From assembly GCA_028699795.1 (NCBI GenBank), contig JAQVTZ010000035.1:1-12355 (forward strand): DNA of 12,355 nucleotides, read 5' to 3'. Below the pieces are notes generated by a model. The model was given only the letters and a program-made list of their open reading frames with translations, searched no databases and had not been told where the DNA came from. Both the position numbers and the translations under genes were made by a program. Below are positions 5,669 to 12,355 of the stretch, in pieces. Position 1 is the first letter of the stretch. The number at the start of each line of letters is the position of its first letter. The DNA comes from Clostridia bacterium (GTDB lineage: Bacteria; Bacillota; Clostridia; Christensenellales; DTU072).

Positions 5669-7312
5669 ATGGTAATTACAGATATACTCGAACAGAATGC
5701 AAAACAGTACCCCAACGATATTGCTTTGGTAGAACTCAATCCGCAAGAGACCATTAAAAGACCCGTCACCTGGAAAGAGTACGACTTGGTGCCAAGCATC
5801 CGCAACCATAAGCATCGTAAAGAAATTTCTTGGAAAATCTTCGACCAAAAAGCCAACCGTTTTGCCAACCTATTGCTTCATTTAGGTGTCAAAAAAGGCG
5901 ACCGCGTCGCCATACTTTTGATGAACTGTCTGGAATGGTTGCCAATTTACTTCGGTATTTTAAAGACGGGCGCGCTTGCGGTTCCTCTCAATTATAGATA
6001 CACTTCCGAAGAGATAGAATATTGCTACAATTTTTCGGATGCAACCATATTGGTTTTCGGCTCCGAGTTTATCAGCCGTGTCGAGCCTTTGGTGGCAGGC
6101 AGATTGCCAAAACTTCGCCAACTGTTATATGTCGGCGAAGATTGCCCTACCTTTGCCGATAGTTATTTCTTTCTGACGGCGGATTGCAGCACAAAGTCTC
6201 CTAAAACAGAGCTTACGCCCCAAGATGACGCGGCAATCTATTACAGCTCGGGCACAACGGGACTCCCAAAAGCGATATTGCACGGACATAAAGCGCTCAT
6301 GAGCGCCTGCATTACCGAAAACAAAAATCATGGGCAAACCAAAGATGACAGCTTTTTGTGCATCCCTCCCCTCTACCATACCGGCGCCAAGATGCACTGG
6401 TTCGGCTCGCTAATCGTGGGCGGCAAAGGGGTCATCTTGCGCGGCGTCAACCCCAAATGGATTATGGAAGCCGTATCCGAAGAAAAAATCACGATTGTAT
6501 GGTTGTTGGTGCCTTGGGCGCAAGATATTTTGGATGCGATAGACAGCGGCGAAATCAAATTGGAAAATTATAAGTTAGACCAATGGAGATTGATGCATAT
6601 CGGCGCCCAACCCGTTCCGCCTTCGCTGATTCGCAGATGGAAAGAGCGTTTCCCCGCGCATCTTTACGACACCAATTACGGCTTATCCGAGTCCAGCGGG
6701 CCGGGGTGCGTCAACCTTGGGCTTCAAAACATTCACAAAGTGGGCGCGATAGGCAAAGCAGGTTATGGTTGGCAAACCAAAATCGTAGACGAAAACCGCA
6801 ACGAAGTACCCCGAGGCGGAGTAGGCGAACTGGCAGTCAAGGGCGACGGCGTTATGAAGTGTTATTATAAAGACGAAGAAGCCACCAAAGCCGTCCTCCA
6901 CAACGGATGGTTGTTAACGGGCGATATGGCAATGACGGACGAAGACGGATTTATTTATTTGGTAGACCGCAAAAAAGATGTCATTATCACGGGCGGCGAA
7001 AATATTTATCCCGTACAAATAGAGAACTTTTTGCGCTCTCACAACGATATTAAGGATGTCGCGGTAATCGGCGCGCCCCATAAGCGTTTGGGCGAAATCG
7101 TACTTGCAATCGTCGAACTTAAAGAGGGCCGCACTGTTACCGAAGAAGCTTTATTGGATTTTTGCAAGGTGCTTCCCCGTTACAAGTGTCCCAAAAAGAT
7201 ATTATTCGATAAGGTACCCCGCAACCCGACGGGCAAAATAGAAAAACCCGCTCTCCGCAAAAAATATTGTTGCGGCGATAAGAGCCTCATTGAGTTGCAG
7301 TTGGAAGAATAA
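5669..7312 (+). CDS. AMP-forming acyl-CoA synthetase (long-chain-fatty-acid-CoA ligase-like)
   Basis: From ATG 5669 the protein has 547 residues, normal for the ANL adenylating superfamily. Motifs in order are YYSSGTTGLPK (A3 phosphate loop, 191-201), YGLSES (A5, 337-342), GWLLTGDM (413-420), VDRKKDVIITGGENIYP (hinge region, from 432) and NPTGK, with the adenylation lysine Lys523 near the C-terminus. It would activate a carboxylic acid to its acyl-AMP and then acyl-CoA, in the cytoplasm. Chain length cannot be read from the sequence. Near the N-terminus VTWKEYD (33-39) is followed by a similar ISWKIFD (53-59), an extra segment of about 20 residues compared with many relatives; I believe a clostridial subfamily shares it. 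It has its own promoter and is divergent from the polyamine operon, so no functional link is implied. A longer start at TTG 5555 is rejected because it overlaps the promoter. Confidence 0.9.
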   Translation: MVITDILEQNAKQYPNDIALVELNPQETIKRPVTWKEYDLVPSIRNHKHRKEISWKIFDQKANRFANLLLHLGVKKGDRVAILLMNCLEWLPIYFGILKTGALAVPLNYRYTSEEIEYCYNFSDATILVFGSEFISRVEPLVAGRLPKLRQLLYVGEDCPTFADSYFFLTADCSTKSPKTELTPQDDAAIYYSSGTTGLPKAILHGHKALMSACITENKNHGQTKDDSFLCIPPLYHTGAKMHWFGSLIVGGKGVILRGVNPKWIMEAVSEEKITIVWLLVPWAQDILDAIDSGEIKLENYKLDQWRLMHIGAQPVPPSLIRRWKERFPAHLYDTNYGLSESSGPGCVNLGLQNIHKVGAIGKAGYGWQTKIVDENRNEVPRGGVGELAVKGDGVMKCYYKDEEATKAVLHNGWLLTGDMAMTDEDGFIYLVDRKKDVIITGGENIYPVQIENFLRSHNDIKDVAVIGAPHKRLGEIVLAIVELKEGRTVTEEALLDFCKVLPRYKCPKKILFDKVPRNPTGKIEKPALRKKYCCGDKSLIELQLEE

Positions 7313-7363
7313 TTATGTCTTATTTAGCGAAGCTAAAAAAGATACAATTACCACGCACATTCA

Positions 7364-7391
7364 CCCTAATGTACCGCTTGTACATTATGGG
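7364..7391. repeat. Inverted repeat TAATGTAC-N5-GTACATTA with CCC/GGG extension
   Basis: TAATGTAC (7367-7374) and GTACATTA (7380-7387) are perfect 8-bp arms around CGCTT. CCC (7364-7366) and GGG (7389-7391) extend the stem past a single bulged T. There is no U-run after it on either strand, so it is not a standard terminator. It could be an operator for a dimeric regulator of the downstream transporter or a transcript-stabilising hairpin. Confidence 0.55.
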
Positions 7392-7457
7392 AGAATTTCC
7401 GATAAAAATAGCCTCAAAAATCGCAAAAATCTGCTGCTTTTGTAATGCTTATATTTG

Positions 7458-7489
7458 TTGACAGGGTAATGTTAATGATTTGTTATAAT
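7458..7489 (+). promoter_or_regulatory. Candidate promoter of the UMF1 transporter gene
   Basis: A perfect extended -10, TG-T-TATAAT (7481-7489), lies about 107 nt before the ATG. A perfect TTGACA (7458-7463) is upstream, but the spacer is 20 bp, longer than optimal. The extended -10 may compensate for the spacing. Confidence 0.5.
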
Positions 7490-7596
7490 TTTCTATTTGA
7501 GATAACCCTTTTTTTATGAAAAATTTTTTCTTTTAGAAATTTGTCTGTTTTTATGTTAGAATAAGGTATCACGATTTTTTTATCAGGAAGGTTAAC

Positions 7597-8904
7597 ATGA
7601 AATTCAAGCTTACCAAACTCGAAAAGTCTTGGGTGCTGTACGATGTGGGCAATTCTGCCTTCGTCATGATTATCTGCTCCCTTTTGCCCATTTACTACAA
7701 TGCTCTTGCAACGGCGCAAGGCTATACCGAAGCGCAGATTACCACGATTTTTAGTACGCTGTTATCGCTTTCGGCATTGGTTATCGCCCTTGCGAACCCC
7801 ATTTTGGGCGCGATAGCGGATAACAAGGGCATGAAGAAAAAGATGTTTTTTATCTTTATGCTGATAGGCTCGGCTTTTTGTTTGCTTTTAGGCATCAGCC
7901 AAAGCATCCCCTATCTTGCGGCCATCGTCATTATTTCTCGTTTGGGCATGACGGGCTCGGTCGTATTTTATGATTCGATGCTGGTCGATGTCACCACCGA
8001 ATCGCGCATGGATACCGTATCCTCCCGCGGTTTTGCGTACGGATATATCGGCAGTTGTATCCCCTTTGTCGTATGTTTGGGGTTATATGTGCTTGCCACC
8101 ATGCCTGCGGATAGTCCGATTTTGCCAATTGGCGAAAGCACCTCGATTGTTATCGGTATGGCGATTACAGGCGTATGGTGGTTCTTATTATCTATACCCC
8201 TTCTTAAAAACTACAAACAAATACACGGTGTAGAGCCCGAAAAACACCAAATTATCGGGGCGTTCCGCAAGCTGACAACTACTTTCAAAAACCTCAAAAG
8301 CTATAAAGCTGCCTTCCTTTTCGTCTTGGCATTCTTCTTTTACATCAATGGTGTGGGCACCATCATCGGCATGAGTGTCGTCTATGCGCAACAAGTACTG
8401 GGCGATATCAATGCGGTATATCTTGTGGTCGCGCTGTTGATGACACAGGTTGTCGCTTGGCCTTGCGCCATGCTTAACGGAAAGCTTGCCGACAAATACA
8501 GCCCCCGTGTTTTGATCCTTATCAGTATTGTTGGATACATCGCAATCACCATTTATGGTGCGTTTATGTCTGAGCTTTACCACTTCTTTATCTTAGCGTT
8601 CTTTGTCGGGCTGTTTCAAGGCGGCATTCAAGCATTGTCGCGCTCCTACTTTGCAAAACTTGTCCCCAAAGAAAAATGCAACGAGTTCTTCGGTGTATAC
8701 GACATTTGCGGCAAGGGCGCAGCCGTCCTCGGTCCCGCGCTGATGGGCGCGGCAACCATCATAACGGGGAGTCCCCGTTGGGGCGTCTCTTCGCTGATAC
8801 TGTTCTTTATTGTCGGCGGTTTGATACTCTTCTTCCTGCCCAAGAACAAAGCCGATTTACCCAACAATAAATTAGAACAAGCATCCGAAACTAAAGAAGC
8901 ATAA
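7597..8904 (+). CDS. Major facilitator transporter, UMF1 (Atg22-like) family
   Basis: The 435-residue protein is almost entirely hydrophobic and consistent with 12 membrane segments. It opens with KLEKSWVLYDVGNSAFVMI, the signature-like N-terminus of the UMF1 family, which is related to the yeast vacuolar effluxer Atg22. ADNKGMKKK near residue 83 is the cytoplasmic loop between helices 2 and 3 typical of major facilitators, and FQGGIQALSRSYFAKLVP in the second half is also family-like. A basic, lysine-rich loop around residues 205-235 fits the central cytoplasmic linker. The substrate is unknown for bacterial members; amino acids or other small molecules are possible. Start ATG 7597 has AGGAAGG 5 nt upstream. 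A strong terminator follows 57 nt after the stop, so the gene ends its transcription unit. Confidence 0.85.
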   Translation: MKFKLTKLEKSWVLYDVGNSAFVMIICSLLPIYYNALATAQGYTEAQITTIFSTLLSLSALVIALANPILGAIADNKGMKKKMFFIFMLIGSAFCLLLGISQSIPYLAAIVIISRLGMTGSVVFYDSMLVDVTTESRMDTVSSRGFAYGYIGSCIPFVVCLGLYVLATMPADSPILPIGESTSIVIGMAITGVWWFLLSIPLLKNYKQIHGVEPEKHQIIGAFRKLTTTFKNLKSYKAAFLFVLAFFFYINGVGTIIGMSVVYAQQVLGDINAVYLVVALLMTQVVAWPCAMLNGKLADKYSPRVLILISIVGYIAITIYGAFMSELYHFFILAFFVGLFQGGIQALSRSYFAKLVPKEKCNEFFGVYDICGKGAAVLGPALMGAATIITGSPRWGVSSLILFFIVGGLILFFLPKNKADLPNNKLEQASETKEA

Positions 8905-8961
8905 TTCCATAAATAAGGTAGATTTAGTGTGGGGTGTGGAGTTATGGATAAATAAAATTAC

Positions 8962-8994
8962 AAAGGCTGCAAAAATTATTTGCAGCCTTTTTTT
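8962..8994 (+). terminator. Strong intrinsic terminator between converging genes
   Basis: AAAGGCTGCAAA (8962-8973) pairs perfectly with TTTGCAGCCTTT (8979-8990) around a 5-nt loop, a 12-bp stem followed by further T residues to 8994. On the minus strand the same hairpin is followed by GTAATTTTATTT, a weaker but U-rich tail. It probably also ends the leftward transcript carrying the flavin reductase gene. Confidence 0.88.
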
Positions 8995-9008
8995 ATAGTC
9001 CTTTTGTG

Positions 9009-9521
9009 CTACTGTCTGGACGGTTTGATAAGTGTTTTGACAATCTCACCGATAAAAACCTTATGGTAGTCCCCGGGGATTTCTTTGTAATAATCTTCTA
9101 AAGAAGGGTCTAAAAACTTTCGATTGTCCAGTTCGGTATCGTAAAGCTTGCGGCAAATCAAAACCAATTCGGCCTCTTCAAAGTAAACGGTGCCGTCCGC
9201 ATAGACGGGTGTAAGCCCCGCCGCCTCAGTTTTGTCTATATCGCGTCCCGACATAGTACCGCCCACCTTATGAACTTTTTTGTTGCGGCCGAAAAATGAG
9301 AGCGCAAAAAAGGGTTCATTTTGTACAAACCCTAAAGTATATCTGGAGGGTCTGATATAGACGGTAGCGACATTGCGGCTCCATAGTATGCCCAGTCCGC
9401 CCCAGCTCGCCGTCATAAAATTGTGTTTTTGCGAATTTCCCGCTGAAATAAGCATCCATTCGTCGCCGATTAACTTAAAAGGGTTGTCCTTTAATTCTTT
9501 GATATCCGTTTCCTTAAACAT
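9009..9521 (-). CDS. Flavin reductase family protein (FMN-binding split barrel)
   Basis: The 170-residue protein matches the small flavin reductase-like family. NFMTASWGGLGILWSRNVATVYIRPSRYT (34-62) is the characteristic region that binds flavin phosphate and ring, and NEPFFALSFFG (68-78) is the following strand. Members bind FMN and either reduce flavin with NAD(P)H or act as flavin-dependent reductases; the actual substrate here cannot be told. ATG 9521 has AAGGAG (9532-9527) 5 nt upstream. It lies 30 nt after the stop of the secreted-protein gene, with no terminator between, so the two are probably co-transcribed. The gene ends 14 nt before the shared terminator. Confidence 0.82.
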   Translation of the reverse strand: MFKETDIKELKDNPFKLIGDEWMLISAGNSQKHNFMTASWGGLGILWSRNVATVYIRPSRYTLGFVQNEPFFALSFFGRNKKVHKVGGTMSGRDIDKTEAAGLTPVYADGTVYFEEAELVLICRKLYDTELDNRKFLDPSLEDYYKEIPGDYHKVFIGEIVKTLIKPSRQ

Positions 9522-9551
9522 ACCTGCTCCTTATTCAATATTTAATCGCGT

Positions 9552-10529
9552 CTATTTATCGTTGGCGATTACCGCGCGGCCTATTTGGTTATAGACACCA
9601 TAAACTTCTTCATTATAATATTCGCTTTCTTTTAAAAAGAATTTGCGCATGGGGACCGTAAAAGTATCATTATCGTAAACAAAACAGAAAATACCTACAA
9701 TTCTTTGATCTTCTACGGCAATTTCGTAACTTCCTTTAATCCAATCCAGCACATCGTGCCCAATCGGCAGTGTTTGATCTTCCATTAACCAATACAAGTC
9801 GCCTTCCTTATAGTCTACCGTATAAAATGCTTTGGGAATCAGCCAAATATCTTGACCGCCTACGGCAATACTGTTTTCGAGTGTCTCTACATTGTCCAAT
9901 ACCTCGTCTTTGTTCCATGTAGGATAAAAATCGTAGCCGAGATCGGTGCAGTATTGGTAATACTCGCGTGAATAGTCACTATAAATAATATCGAATATGG
10001 TTAAAACCGCCATCATTCGTTTATCCGGATAATCTTCTCTCACTTTTTGGCAGGCAAAATGGAAAGACTCCTTTGATTTGCCCACATTTTCACTGTTGGG
10101 CATATTCCTTTTTATGGGTTCGTCTACATAAAAGCCGAGTATTTGGTCCAAATGCGGATTGATAAGCGTCTTTACACTTTCCCACTTTTCGCTCCATTCG
10201 GGATTGATTTCTCCGTCCGAGAAAAACATATGCCTTATCATAATAAACACTTGAAACCCGTTATCTAGCAGCCGCATAAGGTCTTCCTCGTGATCTCCGT
10301 CTACCTTGCACATATTGCTATGCCCGAATGATGCGACTTCCTCCACTCTGTCATCGCCAAAATGGTAATATCCAAAATACTTTAGGTTTTCGTTGGTGTT
10401 TGGGGGCATCTCTTCCCAATAAACGGGCACCTCGGGTGCCTCTTCAGGCTTATTTAAAAATAAGCTCGTTGCGCATACGATTGCCGCAATGTTCATTACA
10501 ACTAAAATAACAATGAGAGCTTTTTTCAA
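9552..10529 (-). CDS. Uncharacterised secreted or membrane-anchored protein, possible TIM-barrel (glycoside hydrolase-like) fold
   Basis: I do not recognise a named family. The 325-residue product starts with Lys-Lys and one hydrophobic segment (ALIVILVVMNIAAIVCATSLFL), so it is exported or anchored with the rest outside. The Cys in this segment lacks a good lipobox context (Ala-Ile-Val before it), so a lipoprotein is not supported. The outside domain has alternating strand/helix sequence with YFGYYHFGDD, FQVFIMIRHM, ILGFYVDEP, MMAVLTIFDI, GYDFYPTW, IWLIPKAF and IVGIFCFVYDND. This pattern resembles TIM-barrel glycoside hydrolase-like proteins, with Glu in YVDEP at the strand position often used as acid; this is inference. 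The TTG start at 10529 has AGGAGG (10543-10538) 8 nt upstream. The ATG at 10547 is rejected because the ribosome binding site lies inside that extension and the predicted mRNA starts there. Confidence 0.7.
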   Translation of the reverse strand: MKKALIVILVVMNIAAIVCATSLFLNKPEEAPEVPVYWEEMPPNTNENLKYFGYYHFGDDRVEEVASFGHSNMCKVDGDHEEDLMRLLDNGFQVFIMIRHMFFSDGEINPEWSEKWESVKTLINPHLDQILGFYVDEPIKRNMPNSENVGKSKESFHFACQKVREDYPDKRMMAVLTIFDIIYSDYSREYYQYCTDLGYDFYPTWNKDEVLDNVETLENSIAVGGQDIWLIPKAFYTVDYKEGDLYWLMEDQTLPIGHDVLDWIKGSYEIAVEDQRIVGIFCFVYDNDTFTVPMRKFFLKESEYYNEEVYGVYNQIGRAVIANDK

Positions 10530-10537
10530 GACGGATT

Positions 10538-10543
10538 CCTCCT
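10538..10543 (-). promoter_or_regulatory. Ribosome binding site deciding a TTG start
   Basis: A perfect AGGAGG on the minus strand lies 8 nt before TTG 10529. It falls within the first codons of the alternative ATG 10547 frame. That ATG is only a few nt from the predicted transcription start, so TTG is the better initiation codon. Confidence 0.7.
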
Positions 10544-10555
10544 GCATTTCTATAA

Positions 10556-10584
10556 AGTATATTCTATACCATAATGGGTGTCAA
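10556..10584 (-). promoter_or_regulatory. Sigma-A-type promoter of the secreted protein / flavin reductase unit
   Basis: TTGACA (10584-10579), a 17-bp spacer and TATACT (10561-10556) are read on the minus strand. This predicts a start near 10550 and a short leader of about 20 nt. It separates this unit from the thiamine pyrophosphokinase gene that ends at 10639. Confidence 0.8.
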
Positions 10585-10638
10585 CCCTAAATCTTGCGCA
10601 AATCCGCTAGAGTGCTGCCGCCAAAGGAATCCGTAACC

Positions 10639-11259
10639 TTAGATGACATCGTAAATAATTAGCAGTTCTCCGTCTTCTACGCTGATTCGGGATTTTTTGC
10701 CCATGAACTCATTACTGACGCCTATCGGGAAACGGTTGGTCATGGTATATCCGCAAAGAGGATACTTCAGTCCCTCAAGATTGACCCCTGCGGATTTTTC
10801 ACAAAGAGAAAACACGGATATTCTCCCTTGATGTTTCTTATTAAGCTCTAAAGCTGAATTTTTGATAACCGTCATATTTTGATTGATTCCGACAAGAGTG
10901 CCGCGGCAGCCGCGGTTAGCAAGGTCGTTGAGAAGCTGAATATTGGCGAAGGTATGTTCTATTCTACCGCCTGTGCCCCCATAAATAACAAATTCGCGAT
11001 ATCCTCTTTCTAATCCAATTTTGAGGGCTTCGTACACATCGGTTTCGTCTTTTTCAGATTTTAATTGAACAACAAAAGGATGCACGGGCGCGCACCCTAA
11101 AGAATCGAAATCGCCTATCACGATATCCGCTTTGATAGAAGCGGCCAAAAGATAGCGATATCCTCCGTCTGCCGCAATCACAAAATCATCTTCGGTTGGT
11201 AAAAAATCGAGGCCGGCGGTTTCGCCAGCTCCTATAATGTAACACTTGCCCTTTTTCAT
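10639..11259 (-). CDS. thiN: Thiamine pyrophosphokinase
   Basis: The 206-residue protein has the bacterial thiamine pyrophosphokinase motifs: AADGG (29-33), ADIVIGDFDS (44-53), KDETD (70-74) and YGGTGGRIEHTFANI (93-107). The C-terminal beta domain contains KNSAL and a GVSNEF-type segment (family: SN, F). It transfers pyrophosphate from ATP to thiamine, giving thiamine diphosphate, in the cytoplasm. Where most homologues have GGR-x-DH this one has GGRIEH, a conservative change. ATG 11259 follows the alkaline phosphatase stop by 8 nt with only a weak AAGG site, which suggests co-transcription and perhaps coupling. No terminator is obvious between its stop and the next promoter at 10584. Confidence 0.9.
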   Translation of the reverse strand: MKKGKCYIIGAGETAGLDFLPTEDDFVIAADGGYRYLLAASIKADIVIGDFDSLGCAPVHPFVVQLKSEKDETDVYEALKIGLERGYREFVIYGGTGGRIEHTFANIQLLNDLANRGCRGTLVGINQNMTVIKNSALELNKKHQGRISVFSLCEKSAGVNLEGLKYPLCGYTMTNRFPIGVSNEFMGKKSRISVEDGELLIIYDVI

Positions 11260-11267
11260 TGTGTGCC

Positions 11268-12355
11268 TTACCCTGCAATAAGCTGTCTGTATAAAGACGC
11301 GATATTGGTATTGTCTATTTTGCGCGGTAAGTTCTCTACTTGGGGTGTGGCAAAATATGGGACATCCTGCCCCGTGTGACTGCCGCTATGGAACAAGCTG
11401 TCATTGATATCCGCGCCGATTTCGCCGTTATAGCGCAAATCGCCGCATTCGTGGTCCGCAGTCACCATGATAAAGGTATCTTCGGAGACCTTATCGAGTA
11501 CGGTAGCGACGCTCTCGTCAAAACTCTTCATTTCCGCAAGAACACCGGACATATCGTTGGCATGACTCCGCTTGTCGATATGCGCGCCTTCTATCATAAG
11601 AAAGTAGCCGTACTCGCTTTTCGCCTCTAGATAATCAATCGCAAAATCGACCAAATCACTAAGTTTGGGCGCCGTATCGGTGTTGCTTTGGGGCGGAACA
11701 CTTGTAAAACATGCAAAAATCTTATCCGAAAAAGCGTTAAGGTCGTCATACGAAGTAACATAATCGTAGCCTGCCGCAACAATGTCATATTCGTATGTAT
11801 CATAATAGGCTTGATTCGCGCCCATAAACAGGTCGATACCGCTGCTTAGTTGCGCTTCGGTAATGGCATCTGCATTGCCACGGTTTTCTGCGTGCGCCGA
11901 AAACCCCGCGGGAGTTGCGCCGTTCATCCCTTCGGTACTGATAATACCGACGCTCTTGCCTTGCTTTCGCGCGTATTCGCCCAATGTTTCTAGTTCTTTG
12001 CCTCCGTCCATGCTAATTCCGCCGTTATGTATCTTTATACCGGTAGACATCGCCGTTGCGGCGGCCGCGCTGTCTGTTACGCCCGTTTTGGAGAAGGTAG
12101 ACATCATCCCCTCTACTTCTAAGGTTTCCATCGTAAGCGTTTCGAGATTGTAATATGCCTTTGCCGCCTCGATATGATTGACACCCATACCGTCGCCTAT
12201 CATCAGTATCGTATTGTTAATTTGGGCTTCTTCTTGCAAGATTGCATCGATATCTACTACATAAGACATACGGATGCGGCAAATATGGCTCATTACGCCT
12301 GCGTACACCGCGGCGCCGCAAGATATTGCCAACACAATTACAATCATCGCTACCG
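11268..12355 (-). CDS. Alkaline phosphatase, PhoA family, membrane-anchored (5' end at or beyond window edge)
   Basis: Counting from ATG 12347 there are 359 residues, but the frame stays open to the edge and no ribosome binding site precedes that ATG, so the true start may lie outside. The first 20 residues are hydrophobic (signal or anchor), placing the enzyme outside the membrane. Catalytic elements seen are LMIGDGMG (Asp52, metal), TDSAAAATAMSTG (Ser93 nucleophile), ATPAGFSAHAENR (Thr145), IEGAHIDKRSHAND (Glu253, Asp258, His262), VTADHECG (Asp298, His299) and HSGSHTG (His324). All match E. coli PhoA metal and nucleophile positions, but the residue equivalent to Asp153 (often His elsewhere) appears to be Gly143. 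It hydrolyses phosphate monoesters. It is shorter than E. coli PhoA (471), lacking insertions. Next in the operon is thiamine pyrophosphokinase. Confidence 0.88.
   Translation of the reverse strand, partial: VAMIVIVLAISCGAAVYAGVMSHICRIRMSYVVDIDAILQEEAQINNTILMIGDGMGVNHIEAAKAYYNLETLTMETLEVEGMMSTFSKTGVTDSAAAATAMSTGIKIHNGGISMDGGKELETLGEYARKQGKSVGIISTEGMNGATPAGFSAHAENRGNADAITEAQLSSGIDLFMGANQAYYDTYEYDIVAAGYDYVTSYDDLNAFSDKIFACFTSVPPQSNTDTAPKLSDLVDFAIDYLEAKSEYGYFLMIEGAHIDKRSHANDMSGVLAEMKSFDESVATVLDKVSEDTFIMVTADHECGDLRYNGEIGADINDSLFHSGSHTGQDVPYFATPQVENLPRKIDNTNIASLYRQLIAG

Larger units (their letters stand above)
7313..7596. other. Intergenic region between acyl-CoA synthetase and transporter
   Basis: No gene is visible. 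The region holds an inverted repeat at 7364-7391, a candidate promoter at 7458-7489, a second extended -10-like TG-T-TAGAAT at 7554-7562 and the transporter ribosome binding site AGGAAGG at 7585-7591. No convincing U-tract terminator follows the synthetase gene. Confidence 0.55.

Noticed and set aside
7323..7337. TTTAGC-GAA-GCTAAA hairpin just after the acyl-CoA synthetase stop, as a terminator
   Set aside because: The stem is weak and is followed by A residues, not U, on the coding strand; on the other strand there is no gene for it to terminate.
10530..10547. ATG 10547 as start of the secreted protein
   Set aside because: The AGGAGG site lies inside this extension and the promoter predicts a transcript starting almost at that ATG; TTG 10529 fits both.

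Overview
The window reads as a chromosomal segment of a Firmicute, most likely an anaerobic member of the Clostridia. The basis is sigma-A-type promoters (TTGACA-N17-TATAAT-like), strong AGGAG ribosome binding sites, intrinsic terminators with U-tracts, and clostridial-looking protein families. Base composition is moderate and even, and I see no insertion sequence, integrase, CRISPR array, tRNA or rRNA. Taxonomy is inferred from style and gene families only.

Region 1 (1-5363, minus strand) is a compact polyamine operon, transcribed leftwards: speD, a speA-type decarboxylase, speE, speB and carboxy(nor)spermidine dehydrogenase, the last cut by the left edge. Neighbouring genes are 1 nt apart, overlap by 4 nt (ATGA) twice, or are 21 nt apart. 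Together they encode arginine to agmatine to putrescine. From putrescine, two routes to spermidine are represented: the decarboxylated-SAM route (SpeD + SpeE) and the first step of the aspartate-semialdehyde route (carboxyspermidine dehydrogenase). The operon has a near-consensus promoter and a long structured 5' leader. The leader holds three hairpins with 7-nt T-loop-like caps and ends in an intrinsic terminator before speD. By eye it resembles a divergent FMN-type (RFN) riboswitch aptamer, but the closing helix P1 is not visible and core positions differ. This is the most interesting part of the window.

Region 2 (5364-8994, plus strand) is divergent from the operon. It has an AMP-forming acyl-CoA synthetase with its own promoter, then a UMF1-family major facilitator transporter preceded by a candidate extended -10 promoter and an unexplained inverted repeat. 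A 12-bp-stem terminator at 8962-8994 closes the region and probably serves both converging transcription units.

Region 3 (9009-12355, minus strand) holds two transcription units. The first is an uncharacterised secreted or membrane-anchored protein, probably starting at TTG behind a very good promoter, followed by a small flavin reductase-family protein. The second is a PhoA-type alkaline phosphatase that runs to or past the right edge, followed 8 nt later by thiamine pyrophosphokinase.

Starts were corrected in three places using ribosome binding sites, promoters and family lengths: speD (ATG 5061), the acyl-CoA synthetase (ATG 5669) and the 325-residue secreted protein (TTG 10529).
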